Shown here: positions 53,552 to 62,692 of the stretch, piece after piece
Layout of the letters: each line of letters starts with the position of its first letter
How positions within the stretch are numbered: position 1 is the first letter of the stretch
NCBI GenBank assembly: GCA_021647205.1
Contig: JAKIVD010000010.1
Coordinates: 62,001 to 126,000, forward strand
Origin: Bacteroidales bacterium
GTDB lineage: Bacteria; Bacteroidota; Bacteroidia; Bacteroidales; F082
Direction: 5' to 3'
Length of the DNA: 64,000 nt
Position numbers and translations under genes: made by a program
The notes under the pieces: generated by a model
The model's input: the letters and a program-made list of their open reading frames with translations, nothing else
What the model was told of the DNA's origin: nothing
Databases searched by the model: none

Positions 53552-54568
53552 TTATGGCCATTCCCAACCAAAACCGGTATAAATTACATAATCAAGGTCC
53601 GATCCTGAGGGTGGTTTACTGTCGAAGTTCAGCGACCAGCCTAATTTGATATAAAACTCCAACGGCAGGTCATATTTAGTGTCGAAATTAAAATCAATAC
53701 GCCATCTGCCTTTTTCCGTAAAACTGGGATAAGCTTTTGCCTTTGTAGATAAGCTGAAGTCGCCTATATCAAACAAACTTAAATCTGTTCCAAAATAGCC
53801 TTCAAAGCTGTTTACGTCGGGAATGCTGTCAGGAATATAGTTCTCAGCATTGAACGCACCGCCAAGATCGGCACCCCAGTAAAGACTGTTGGTTCTGATA
53901 AAATAATAACCGGCACCTGCCAATGCCGTCCACCGCGAATTCAGGTTAAGTTCGGAACTGCTCAAATAATTAACAGAAACCGGAATGTAGAAACTTTTCG
54001 GAAGAAAGTATTTATAGCTAAGACCTCCGTCAGTCCTGCTCGTGTTTGGCCCTTCATCCTGTTTTGTGAAATTAGTGTTGAAGGTCAGGCCAAGTGACCA
54101 GATCCGTGCCATATACTCAATTCCGCTTCTCGTTGAGAATGTTACAACATTATTTGCCTTCGTAATGTCGAGGCCTACATCTACGAAAGCATCAATTTTC
54201 TCCCAAAACCCTTTGTCAACAGACTTTAAATAAACTATATCCATAAACCCAACTTCCCTGCTTCCTCCTTCCTCCATAAAAATCAGCACCTTTTGATTTC
54301 CGGCAGCCTTTAGCTTTCCATTGTACCTGTCGCCATTCGACATGTTAATCAGATAAGAGGTGTGGGTGTACATGCTTGTAATCCCATCCCATTCAATCTT
54401 AAAATCACTGTCACTGTAATCCGTTGAAAAAGTTACCACTCCCTTGTCCATATTTTTAAGCTCTCCAACAATAACATCCCCGTTCTTTAATACCAGCGAA
54501 TCATTCTGCGAAAAAGCGCTGTTTATCACAACAGAAGCAATGGTATACAGCAAAAATCTTTTCATCAT
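53552..54568 (-). CDS. DUF481 outer-membrane-type protein
   Basis: The 338-residue protein has a signal peptide (cleavage near NSAFSQ), an N-terminal beta part that begins NDSLVLKNGDVIVGELKNMDKGVVTFSTDYSDSDFKIEW, and a C-terminal DUF481 beta-barrel-like domain ending in the aromatic YTGFGWEWP, typical of outer membrane proteins. Function unknown. The gene stands alone and is convergent with ychF. Confidence 0.85.
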   Translation of the reverse strand: MMKRFLLYTIASVVINSAFSQNDSLVLKNGDVIVGELKNMDKGVVTFSTDYSDSDFKIEWDGITSMYTHTSYLINMSNGDRYNGKLKAAGNQKVLIFMEEGGSREVGFMDIVYLKSVDKGFWEKIDAFVDVGLDITKANNVVTFSTRSGIEYMARIWSLGLTFNTNFTKQDEGPNTSRTDGGLSYKYFLPKSFYIPVSVNYLSSSELNLNSRWTALAGAGYYFIRTNSLYWGADLGGAFNAENYIPDSIPDVNSFEGYFGTDLSLFDIGDFSLSTKAKAYPSFTEKGRWRIDFNFDTKYDLPLEFYIKLGWSLNFDSKPPSGSDLDYVIYTGFGWEWP

Positions 54569-55031
54569 AAATTGTCTTATTTAATGTAATTTGTTGCGAC
54601 TGCAAAACTACATATTTTCGCCTGAAATAAATTTACCAGTTCTTTCCTTTGCCTGGTTGCTTTGAGAAGCTGAAGCTCGGGGAATTTTGTTGGAAGAATT
54701 CAATCCGCCAAGTCCTCTGTGTCAACCCTAAATTCGCAACCCGCCGATTTAATCATTGCTGCATCATGAATGACTTTGAAGTTCAGCCGGTTTAGCATGT
54801 ATGTTTTCTTTTCTGATGGAAATCGGATTAGCAGAGGACAGTCCGGCTTTGTCGGCATATTTAGTGTTTTGTTTTCAGAATTATGCAATGTTTCATTTTA
54901 AGGGAGATCTGTAAATTATTGACATGAAACAAACGGAGTACTTCACCCGTTTCAGCTTCTAATACCCGCCTCCGGGGAATAAACCTCATCAGAATAAGTA
55001 TATTTGCCAGTTCAAGAAATTAATCTGAACC
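54569..55031. other. Gap with one weak small reading frame
   Basis: Within this 463-nt gap only a 62-codon minus-strand frame (54700-54888, start MHNSENKTLNMPTKPD) is visible. It has a plausible composition (ending IKSAGCEFRVDTEDLAD) but no family I know, and could be the tail of a decayed gene. I see no clear terminator, RNA gene or repeat. Confidence 0.35.
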
Positions 55032-56135
55032 ATGTCAGAAGTAAAAATGCCAGGCGATACTGGAAATATACATAATTCACAGGAACAAATCAGGGAAGAC
55101 GCCCAAGTCCAACAATCCATCCGAACGGCCCTGCGACTGGGTTTTATTGCCCTGCTTTTTGTGATGAGTTATTTTATTCTGAAACCTTTTTTAGGTATCG
55201 TAATCTGGGGAATTATCATTGCTGTGGCACTTTTTCCGGTACATAAAAAGTTGGCTAAAATGCTCGGGAACCGGGAAAAGCTGTCGGTCACCCTCATTGT
55301 TTTAGCAGGCATTGCCCTTATTGTTGTTCCCTCCATTATGTTCACGGCATCAACAGTAGAAAGTTTACAGGAACTGTCGAAAAGCCTGGAAGAGGGAAGC
55401 CTTCAGATTCCAAAACCCGAAGAAAGTGTGGCTGACTGGCCCATCGTCGGGGGTATCGTTTACGAAACCTGGGAACTGGCCTCTAACGGCCTGGGATCGC
55501 TGGTACAAAAATACACATCCCAATTGATGGAATTTGCACCCAAAGTATTCTCGTTCGCCGCTGGCTTAGTAGGAACAGTCTTCATATTTATTATCTCCCT
55601 CGTTATTTCCGGAGCATTATTGGTCAACTCAAAAGCGGCTGAAAAAACAGCAATCTCCGTGTTTAAAACACTGGCCGGGGCCGAGGGCGAACAGTTTGCA
55701 TCGCTGGCCGGTGCAACCATTCGCAGCGTGGTGCAGGGTGTACTGGGAACAGCGCTTATCCAAACTTTTTTCCTCAGCATCGGCCTGTTTTCCATTGGTT
55801 TTCCGGGTGCTGGTATTGTGGTACTGATTGTCTTGTTCGTTGCCATTATCCAGTTGCCGCTTTTACTGGTTATGCTTCCTGCCATCATTTATGTATTTAC
55901 GTATGCCGGTACAATATCTGCCGTTATTTTCACCGTTTGGACTATTTTATGGAGTGCTTCCGACAATATTATCAAACCCCTGTTAATGGGTCGCGGGATG
56001 GACATTCCCATGCTGGTAATTCTGTTGGGCGCGATAGGTGGGATGATGCTTGCCGGCATTGTCGGCCTGTTTATTGGTGCGGTGCTTTTGGCTTTTTCCT
56101 ACAAAGTTTTTCAAGCCATCATTCAGGCTGATTAG
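55032..56135 (+). CDS. AI-2E family permease
   Basis: The 367-residue membrane protein has about eight hydrophobic segments and a large extramembrane loop (about 100-180), as in the AI-2E/PerM family. The C-terminal half contains the conserved ASLAGATIRSVVQGVLGTALIQ region and the DNIIKPLLMGRGMDIPMLVILLGAIGGMMLAGIVGLFIGAVLLAF block. Despite the name, members include sodium/proton exchangers and general transporters; the substrate is not known. It starts a same-strand run of membrane-related genes. Confidence 0.92.
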   Translation: MSEVKMPGDTGNIHNSQEQIREDAQVQQSIRTALRLGFIALLFVMSYFILKPFLGIVIWGIIIAVALFPVHKKLAKMLGNREKLSVTLIVLAGIALIVVPSIMFTASTVESLQELSKSLEEGSLQIPKPEESVADWPIVGGIVYETWELASNGLGSLVQKYTSQLMEFAPKVFSFAAGLVGTVFIFIISLVISGALLVNSKAAEKTAISVFKTLAGAEGEQFASLAGATIRSVVQGVLGTALIQTFFLSIGLFSIGFPGAGIVVLIVLFVAIIQLPLLLVMLPAIIYVFTYAGTISAVIFTVWTILWSASDNIIKPLLMGRGMDIPMLVILLGAIGGMMLAGIVGLFIGAVLLAFSYKVFQAIIQAD

Positions 56136-56297
56136 CTCTCATGGCGTTTTTCTCCAAATAATAAGCCTTCAGATAAAAATAGTAGCTTTGCTCATACCTT
56201 TTGCTCTTTATTGTATTTGAGTAAATACAGTTGGGTGAGGTGGCTTATTCGCAATCGTACTTTTTTACCGGACAGTAATAATTTTAAATTATAAAAA

Positions 56298-57212
56298 ATG
56301 ATCATTACAAAAAAGATTAAAATAAAACGTGTTTTTAGGAGTACATGGAAAAACGGGTTGCTTGTTACCCTGGTTTGTGCTTTGTCCTTTCTTTTTAGCG
56401 AATATGTTTTACATGAAGTCGTTGAACTTCCCGCTGTTATTCCAACAATATTGGGTACTGCACTGGCTTTTTTTATAGGATTTAACAACAACCAGGCTTA
56501 CGACCGCTGGTGGGAAGCCCGGAAAATTTGGGGTGCACTTGTTAATGATTCCAGATCTTGGGCCAGGCAAATTAATTATTACCTGACACTTCCCGATGGG
56601 CAAACCAACGAAGAATTGATCCGGAAAAAGAAAAATGCCATCTTCAGGCACATTGCTTTTTTATATGCGCTAAAAGGCAATCTCAGAAATGAAAACAAAA
56701 ATGATTACAAAAAATATATTTCACAAAAAGAAGTAGAAGAGGTAGAAGGTCAAACAAATACGCATAACGCGATATTAAACCTACAATCGGGTGAACTGGA
56801 AACCCTGCTCACAGAAAACTGGATTGATGGTTTCAGGTTTATTGAACTCAATAAAATGCTGATCCGGTTTAGTGATGAAATGGGAAAATCAGAACGGATA
56901 AAGAGCACTGTTTTCCCTCCAACCTATAATTTCTATACACGTATTTTTATATGGATATTGATGGTCAGTACCACTTTTGTAATTACAAGTATGGTTGGGG
57001 TGTGGTCAATACTCTATGGAACCCTGATAGGTTTTATCTTCCTGGCAACGCACGCCATCGGTCAAACACTTCTTAATCCTTTTGAACCTGTTCCGACAGG
57101 AATTGCACTGGATCAGATTACAAGAACCATTGAAATTAACCTGCTTGAAACATTAGGTGAATCGGAAATTCCGAAACCAATAATAAGTGTGAACAACGAA
57201 TACGTTATGTAA
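56298..57212 (+). CDS. Bestrophin-family ion channel
   Basis: The 304-residue protein matches bestrophin/UPF0187: TWKNGLLVTLVCALSFLFSEY, then VIPTILGTALAFFIGFNNNQAYDRWWEARKIWGALVNDSRSWARQINYY, which is the family signature, and a C-terminal membrane pair followed by HAIGQTLLNPFEPVPTGIALDQITRTIEINL. Bacterial members form pentameric ion channels, often for sodium or anions. It ends 3 nt before the next gene, so the two are clearly co-transcribed. Confidence 0.95.
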   Translation: MIITKKIKIKRVFRSTWKNGLLVTLVCALSFLFSEYVLHEVVELPAVIPTILGTALAFFIGFNNNQAYDRWWEARKIWGALVNDSRSWARQINYYLTLPDGQTNEELIRKKKNAIFRHIAFLYALKGNLRNENKNDYKKYISQKEVEEVEGQTNTHNAILNLQSGELETLLTENWIDGFRFIELNKMLIRFSDEMGKSERIKSTVFPPTYNFYTRIFIWILMVSTTFVITSMVGVWSILYGTLIGFIFLATHAIGQTLLNPFEPVPTGIALDQITRTIEINLLETLGESEIPKPIISVNNEYVM

Positions 57213-57215
57213 ACC

Positions 57216-58511
57216 ATGCCTAAGCAATACTATTTTGTAAGCGACCTGCATATTGGCGGCGATGAAGCACTTGGAGTATGTGACTTTCAGGACGAGTTGA
57301 TTGCTTTTGTGGATGGCATTGCCAGTCGTGAAGAAGATGCCGAGTTAATCATCATCGGCGACGCCTTCGGTTTGTGGGAGTTTACTGGAGTGGAAGGGGC
57401 CGAAAAAATCGAAAAGCTGATTGGTCAGTTCCCGGAGATATTTGAAGCCTTCCGCAGGGCCGGGGAGAAAATTAAGATTACTGTTCTTCCGGGGAACCAT
57501 GATTACGAGTTGGCCTGCTACCCTGAGTTTGTGGATATTTTTAAAGCATTTAATATTGTGCTTGAACAAACTCCGGCCATCACCCGCAAAATTGGTGATA
57601 AGAAATTATGGATTGAACATGGTAACCAGTACGACACCACCAACCGCATGCCCGACTACGGTAGTCCTCATGCCATGCCGATTGGATATTTTATTACAAG
57701 CAATATGGTGGGTAAAGCCGGACAAATCTCTGAACAGGGACGCTTTAACTGGCTAAAGGATATCCAATCTGTTTATCCGACAGAATTGATTCCCGATTGG
57801 ATATTGTCCAACTATTTTTACCGGGAAATGAGCCCGGTTTTAAGATGGGTACTGCTGCCTTTTCTGCTTCTCTCAGGAGTGACCCTGTTTGTTTTAGGAG
57901 GGGCTGCACTTGAATATTTCAAAATTACGGATGATAATATTTTCCTGAATAACAGAATCTTTGATGCGTTGGGCGTAGTTGGCAGCCTTCTTCAAATAAT
58001 TTTAACAATAAATGCAATTGCATTGCTGGTATTTTTGGCACTGGCAATACCAGTTGGATTTGTCTTGAGGGACTTAAAAAAGACGATGAAACGTTTTGAT
58101 ATCGAAATGGACCCGGCAAAACTAACAGGATCAAAAAATAATTCATATACCGAAGCCGCTACAAAAATATTTGAAAATGATACGGGTATAATAGCTTTTA
58201 TCTACGGTCACACCCACACACCTTCCATTAAACAAGAAGGTGACCGTTATGTAATTAACACAGGAACCTGGCTTAAACGTTTTGAACGTGTGTCGCCCCG
58301 GTTCGGCTTATTACCGGCCATTTATGTTCCACATTATAATCTTAACTATTTCTGCTTAATAACGGAAAAAGGCCAAATCGTAATTGAATACCATAAAACT
58401 GATAAACCGGCTACTTCAGCCTTAAGCCTGCTGCAACGCATGATGGTTTCGCGAAGGCGAAGAAAAAAAGCAGCACCCATTCCGTCAAAAACTTTGGTTG
58501 GTTTGTCATGA
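57216..58511 (+). CDS. Metallophosphoesterase with an inserted membrane hairpin
   Basis: The 431-residue protein has the calcineurin-type phosphoesterase motifs in order: SDLH at 9-12, GD at 48-49, GNHD at 93-96, His135 in IEHGNQYD and GHTH at 331-334. The second motif reads GDAFGLW, where the LpxH group has GDIFDLW, so a metal-bridging Asp is Gly. Two hydrophobic segments (about 209-233 and 255-284) lie inside the domain, between the fourth and fifth motifs. The pair could tether the enzyme to the membrane. LpxH-like lipid A diphosphatase is the nearest relative by motif, but the change and the insert mean the substrate is unknown. Co-transcribed with the bestrophin gene. Confidence 0.85.
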   Translation: MPKQYYFVSDLHIGGDEALGVCDFQDELIAFVDGIASREEDAELIIIGDAFGLWEFTGVEGAEKIEKLIGQFPEIFEAFRRAGEKIKITVLPGNHDYELACYPEFVDIFKAFNIVLEQTPAITRKIGDKKLWIEHGNQYDTTNRMPDYGSPHAMPIGYFITSNMVGKAGQISEQGRFNWLKDIQSVYPTELIPDWILSNYFYREMSPVLRWVLLPFLLLSGVTLFVLGGAALEYFKITDDNIFLNNRIFDALGVVGSLLQIILTINAIALLVFLALAIPVGFVLRDLKKTMKRFDIEMDPAKLTGSKNNSYTEAATKIFENDTGIIAFIYGHTHTPSIKQEGDRYVINTGTWLKRFERVSPRFGLLPAIYVPHYNLNYFCLITEKGQIVIEYHKTDKPATSALSLLQRMMVSRRRRKKAAPIPSKTLVGLS

Positions 58512-58622
58512 GTTTTGTACCAATATTAAACAGATGAAGTTTCAAAATTTAATTGAATCTAAACAATAAATTAGAAGAGATTAAATATATTAATGTAAAT
58601 TAGCAACTTAAGAAAATTTTAA

Positions 58623-59939
58623 ATGGACAAAAAGAAAATATTGGTTTTAGGTGCCGGAATGGTAGTTAAACCGGCAGTGGATTATTTTTGGGATAAATGT
58701 AATTATCATGTAACTATTGCAACAAGAACGGTATCAAAAGCCGAGGCAATAATAGCCGGAAGAGAGAACGCATCTGCCGTTCAATGGGATGCAACTGATT
58801 TTGTGAAGCTCGACAAACTTGTTCCCCGGGCTGATCTGATTGTAAATTTTATCCCTCCTGCCTTCCAGGCAGAATCAACCGTAATATGTATCAAACATAA
58901 AAAGCATATGATACATACTGACTTTACGATTCCCGAAGTAGCAGCAATGGACAAAGATGCAAGAAAGGCCGGTGTAATCATTTTAAACGAAATAGGCGAA
59001 GACCCGGGTATTGATCACATGGGCATCAAAAAGTCGCTCGATGAAATTAAAAGAAATGGGGGTAAAGTGATAAGCCTTGATTCGTACGGAGCCGGATTAC
59101 CATCATTTGAAGATAACAGAAATCCTTTTGGTTATAAGTTCTCGTGGAACCCAAAGGGACTGATGAAATCAGCATTGGCTTCCGGGGAATATATTAAGGA
59201 GGGTAAAGTTATAGAGGCGAAAAATCTGTTTGATCATTTCAGGCTTGTTGACCTTGAAGGCCTGGGAACATTTGAAACCTACCCAAACAGAAAATGTGCC
59301 ATATACAAAGAGCCCTACGAACTTGATGATGATGTCAGTTTTTTTAGGGGCTTGCTTCGGTTTACAGGTTGGTGTAATACCATGCGAAAATTTATAAAGC
59401 TGAACCTGTTAGACTATTTAACGGTTAATAATTTTGAAAACCTGACCTACAATGAGTTTATGAGGCGTCTGGTAAACTCATTTAAAGATGGAGAAACGGC
59501 AATTGCCAATTATTTTAACCTTGAAACAAAAGATGATTTTATCAACAGGTTAAGATGGCTGGGGTTCTTCGAAGATAAAAAAATACCCACTGACAAAGGC
59601 TCAAATGTTGATGTGTTGGTTGATTTGATGCTGAAAAAAATGTCGTATCAGCCACATGAAAAAGATATGGCCATAATTCATGATGATATTGTAGTTGATT
59701 TTAATGGAATAATGGAAAAATGGTCGTCAACGATGGTAGTTAAAGGAATTTCAGGGGGCGATAGTGCAATGGCAAGAGCGGTTTCACTGCCCGTAGCTAT
59801 TGCCACAAGATTGATATTAGAAGGGAAAATAACAATAAGGGGTTCGGTATTGCCTGTCCACCCGGAGATATACAATCCTGTGCTTGCAGAACTTGAGGAA
59901 TTTGGGATTAAGTTTAACCATCAAAAGAGAACACTTTAA
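58623..59939 (+). CDS. Saccharopine dehydrogenase-family enzyme (LYS9-like)
   Basis: The 438-residue protein starts with an NAD(P)-binding Rossmann turn (LVLGAGMVVKPAVDYF) and has the DLIVNFIPPAFQAESTVICIKHKKHMIHTDF and NEIGEDPGIDHMGIKKSLDEIKRNGGKVISLDSYGAGLP blocks typical of the glutamate-forming saccharopine dehydrogenase, and NPFGYKFSWNPKGLM. It would make or use saccharopine in lysine metabolism, or act on a similar secondary amine. No LKR (lysine-forming) gene is adjacent. Lying in a run of membrane genes, its substrate in this organism is uncertain. Confidence 0.85.
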   Translation: MDKKKILVLGAGMVVKPAVDYFWDKCNYHVTIATRTVSKAEAIIAGRENASAVQWDATDFVKLDKLVPRADLIVNFIPPAFQAESTVICIKHKKHMIHTDFTIPEVAAMDKDARKAGVIILNEIGEDPGIDHMGIKKSLDEIKRNGGKVISLDSYGAGLPSFEDNRNPFGYKFSWNPKGLMKSALASGEYIKEGKVIEAKNLFDHFRLVDLEGLGTFETYPNRKCAIYKEPYELDDDVSFFRGLLRFTGWCNTMRKFIKLNLLDYLTVNNFENLTYNEFMRRLVNSFKDGETAIANYFNLETKDDFINRLRWLGFFEDKKIPTDKGSNVDVLVDLMLKKMSYQPHEKDMAIIHDDIVVDFNGIMEKWSSTMVVKGISGGDSAMARAVSLPVAIATRLILEGKITIRGSVLPVHPEIYNPVLAELEEFGIKFNHQKRTL

Positions 59940-60063
59940 TACATGTACATACTGGTAATTTAATAGATTTAAAGGTTGATCTCCAGTCAATAATAAAGAA
60001 TCTTTAGGGTATATACAGAGTTGTATAAGTGATTCTTGTAACTTGTGCAAAAAATATTGAATA

Positions 60064-61383
60064 ATGAAAAATAAACCAGTAAATACTTTCAGAATCTCGC
60101 GTTTTATCAGCGAGGAAGCCTATGGCGGAATTATCTTGATTTTTGCTACAATTGCAGCATTAATTTGGGCCAACTCATCATATTATGAATCATATCATCA
60201 ATTGTGGCATGAACTGAAAGTGGGTTTTGTCTGGGGCGAAATCAATATGGTTGGCTCTTTGCACCATTGGATAAACGATGGTTTAATGGCCCTGTTCTTT
60301 TTCACTATCGGGCTGGAGATAAAAAGGGAAATAATGGGTGGCGAACTTTCGTCGATAAAAAAAGCATCAATGCCCATTGCAGCGGCAATTGGAGGGATGT
60401 TAATTCCTGCTGCCTTCTATGCTTTGGTTTTGGCAAACTATCCTGAATACCTTGATGGATGGGGAATACCGATGGCAACAGATATTGCATTCGCACTTGG
60501 ATTGCTTGCATTATTGGGTAAGCGTGTGAACATAAACCTGAAAATTTTCCTTACCGCCCTTGCCATAGCAGACGATTTGGGGGCGGTAATGGTCATCGCC
60601 ATATTCTACACAGATACGATAAATTACAGCGAACTTCTTTCCGCAGCATTTTTCATCGGGGTTTTGCTTATCGCAAATTTTGCCGGTGTAAGAAGAACTT
60701 CGTTTTATGCCATTGTAGGATTTATTGGCGTGTGGATGGCATTTGTTTTTTCCGGTGTTCACGCTACAATTGCAGGGGTTTTGATTGCCCTTACGATTCC
60801 GGCACGAACAAAAATTAGTGAAAATGAATATGTTAAAAGACTCTCAAAATGTTTAGACAAATTTGATAAAGTGCCGGCAAGCGACAATTCACTTTTAACA
60901 AAAGATCAGGCACATGTGATTTCAGATATTGGAGAACTCAATGACAAAGCGCAAACACCCTTGCAAAAACTTGAACATGCACTTCACCCGATAACAGCTT
61001 TTTTCATACTGCCCGTTTTTGCACTGAGCAACGCCGGGGTCCATATTGAAGGCCGTGTTATTGAAATGCTTCTGCATCCCATTTCACTGGGTATTATTGC
61101 CGGACTTGTCCTTGGAAAATTCCTGGGAATTTCATTATTGTCACACCTCACAGTTTGGCTGAAAATAGCATCTCTTCCCGAAGGAATAAGCTGGAAACAG
61201 ATTTATGGTGTTTCTTTTCTGGCAGGAATAGGCTTTACCATGTCGATGTTTATCTCCGATCTTGCCTTTGTGGATGAAGAGTTTAAACAAATTGCCAAAG
61301 TCGGAATTATGGCCGCCTCACTTGTTTCAGCTACTGTGGGAATGATATGGTTAAGTGTCGGAACAAAAAAGTCTGCAATTTAA
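60064..61383 (+). CDS. nhaA: Na+/H+ antiporter NhaA
   Basis: The 439-residue protein is a normal-length NhaA. The key acidic residues are visible: Asp170-Asp171 in ALAIADDLGAVMVI (E. coli 163/164) and Asp140 in ATDIAFALG (E. coli 133). N-terminal GGIILIFATIAALIWANS and the C-terminal GISLLSHLTVWLKIASLPEGISWKQIYGVSFLAGIGFTMSMFI are characteristic. It exchanges sodium or lithium for protons and maintains pH and Na+ homeostasis. An 11-bp perfect inverted repeat follows the stop. Confidence 0.97.
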   Translation: MKNKPVNTFRISRFISEEAYGGIILIFATIAALIWANSSYYESYHQLWHELKVGFVWGEINMVGSLHHWINDGLMALFFFTIGLEIKREIMGGELSSIKKASMPIAAAIGGMLIPAAFYALVLANYPEYLDGWGIPMATDIAFALGLLALLGKRVNINLKIFLTALAIADDLGAVMVIAIFYTDTINYSELLSAAFFIGVLLIANFAGVRRTSFYAIVGFIGVWMAFVFSGVHATIAGVLIALTIPARTKISENEYVKRLSKCLDKFDKVPASDNSLLTKDQAHVISDIGELNDKAQTPLQKLEHALHPITAFFILPVFALSNAGVHIEGRVIEMLLHPISLGIIAGLVLGKFLGISLLSHLTVWLKIASLPEGISWKQIYGVSFLAGIGFTMSMFISDLAFVDEEFKQIAKVGIMAASLVSATVGMIWLSVGTKKSAI

Positions 61384-61385
61384 GA

Positions 61386-61439
61386 GACTGTTTAAAATTT
61401 ATCCTTCAGTTTTATTCCAAAAACAAAATTTAAACAGTC
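61386..61439 (+). other. Long perfect inverted repeat after nhaA
   Basis: GACTGTTTAAA (61386-61396) and TTTAAACAGTC (61429-61439) form an 11-bp perfect stem with a 32-nt loop. There is no T-run, so terminator function is uncertain. Confidence 0.4.
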
Positions 61440-61452
61440 CCTGATTCTTAAC

Positions 61453-61483
61453 AAAAGTTCGTGTGATTATTTTTCGCACTTTT
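61453..61483. promoter_or_regulatory. Imperfect inverted repeat upstream of RND operon
   Basis: AAAAGTTCG and CGCACTTTT are inverted with one mismatch and a 13-nt spacer, about 40 nt before the adaptor gene. A candidate operator or promoter element, from position alone. Confidence 0.3.
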
Positions 61484-61521
61484 GAAGATTAATAAAATAG
61501 AAAAATACAAAACCTTAATTT

Positions 61522-62688
61522 ATGCATAATTTCACCTCTTTTGTTGGAAAGACAGGCACTTTATTTCTGGCCGTCTTAGTAATAGTTTCATGTGCTGAAA
61601 AAAAACAAGAAACGCCTACCCCACCCGTAATACCTGTTGTTGAAGTGATGCAGGAAGATATTCCTATTTATGAACAATTTGTCGGCCAGGTTTACGGTTA
61701 TTCCGACATCCCGATAAGGGCCAGGGTTACCGGCTTTCTGGATGGCATCCATTTTGACGAAGGTTTAAGGGTAAGCAAAGGGCAATTATTGTACACCATC
61801 GACCCCGAAGAATACCAGTCGAAGGTGGCAACCCAGCAAAGTCATCTTGCCGAGGCAAAAACCGGTCTGGCAAAAGCAGAAAGTGACCTGAACAGGATCA
61901 AACCCCTTGCCGAGATCAATGCGGTAAGTAAAAGCGACCTGGATGCGGCACAGGCAGAATATGATGCTGCTGTTTCCTACGTGAGGGCTATGGAATCAAA
62001 TCTGCATTTCGCAAAGATCAACCTAAGCTATTGCTGGATGAAATCCCCTATTAAAGGAACCATTGGAAAAACGAAAGCACGGATAGGTGAGTTTGTTGGA
62101 CAGGACCCCAACCCGGTCATCTTAAATACTGTTTCAACTGTTGATACCGTGCGTGTTGAGTTTTACATTACCGAAGCCGATTACATCCGCCTTGCCCGAT
62201 ATTACACCTACGTAGATAAATTAGATACGATAAAAAAAGAGGAAAGACAGCCTCTAAAACTTATACTTGCCGATGGTTCGACTTTTAAGTATCAAGGCTA
62301 CACCAATTTTATCAATCGCGAAATAGATGCACAAACAGGCTCACTTCTTGTTCAGGCTGTATTTCCCAACCCCGACAGACTTTTAAAGCCAGGACAATAT
62401 GCCAAAGTAGTTGTGAAAATGAGAGATGCAAAAGATGCACTGTACATCCCACAGCGATGTATAATTGAAATGCAGGGGCAGATTTCGGTTTTCATCGTAA
62501 ACAATGAGAATAAAGTGGAGAGCAGACAAATTGTTGCAGGCGAACGAATCAACGATTATGTAATTGTAAAAGAAGGACTTCAGAAAGGTGAAAAAGTCGT
62601 AATCGATGCCCTGCAGAAAGTGGGCACCGGACTTGAAGTCAAGCCGCAAATAACCGTATTCGAAAGTAAATCAACCCAGCAAGACTAA
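61522..62688 (+). CDS. RND efflux adaptor (membrane-fusion) lipoprotein
   Basis: The 388-residue protein has a lipobox ending at Cys24 (AVLVIVSC), so it is probably a periplasmic lipoprotein. The MFP layout is present: RARVTGFLDGIHFDEGLRVSKGQLLYTIDPEEYQ (lipoyl half), a long helical hairpin (AEAKTGLAKAESDLNRIKPLAEINAVSKSDLDAAQAEYDAAVSYVRAMESNL), the second half with MKSPIKGTIGKTKARIGEFVG, and a beta-barrel part. It bridges an RND pump to an outer membrane channel. The pump gene starts 4 nt after its stop. Confidence 0.96.
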   Translation: MHNFTSFVGKTGTLFLAVLVIVSCAEKKQETPTPPVIPVVEVMQEDIPIYEQFVGQVYGYSDIPIRARVTGFLDGIHFDEGLRVSKGQLLYTIDPEEYQSKVATQQSHLAEAKTGLAKAESDLNRIKPLAEINAVSKSDLDAAQAEYDAAVSYVRAMESNLHFAKINLSYCWMKSPIKGTIGKTKARIGEFVGQDPNPVILNTVSTVDTVRVEFYITEADYIRLARYYTYVDKLDTIKKEERQPLKLILADGSTFKYQGYTNFINREIDAQTGSLLVQAVFPNPDRLLKPGQYAKVVVKMRDAKDALYIPQRCIIEMQGQISVFIVNNENKVESRQIVAGERINDYVIVKEGLQKGEKVVIDALQKVGTGLEVKPQITVFESKSTQQD

Positions 62689-62692
62689 GACT

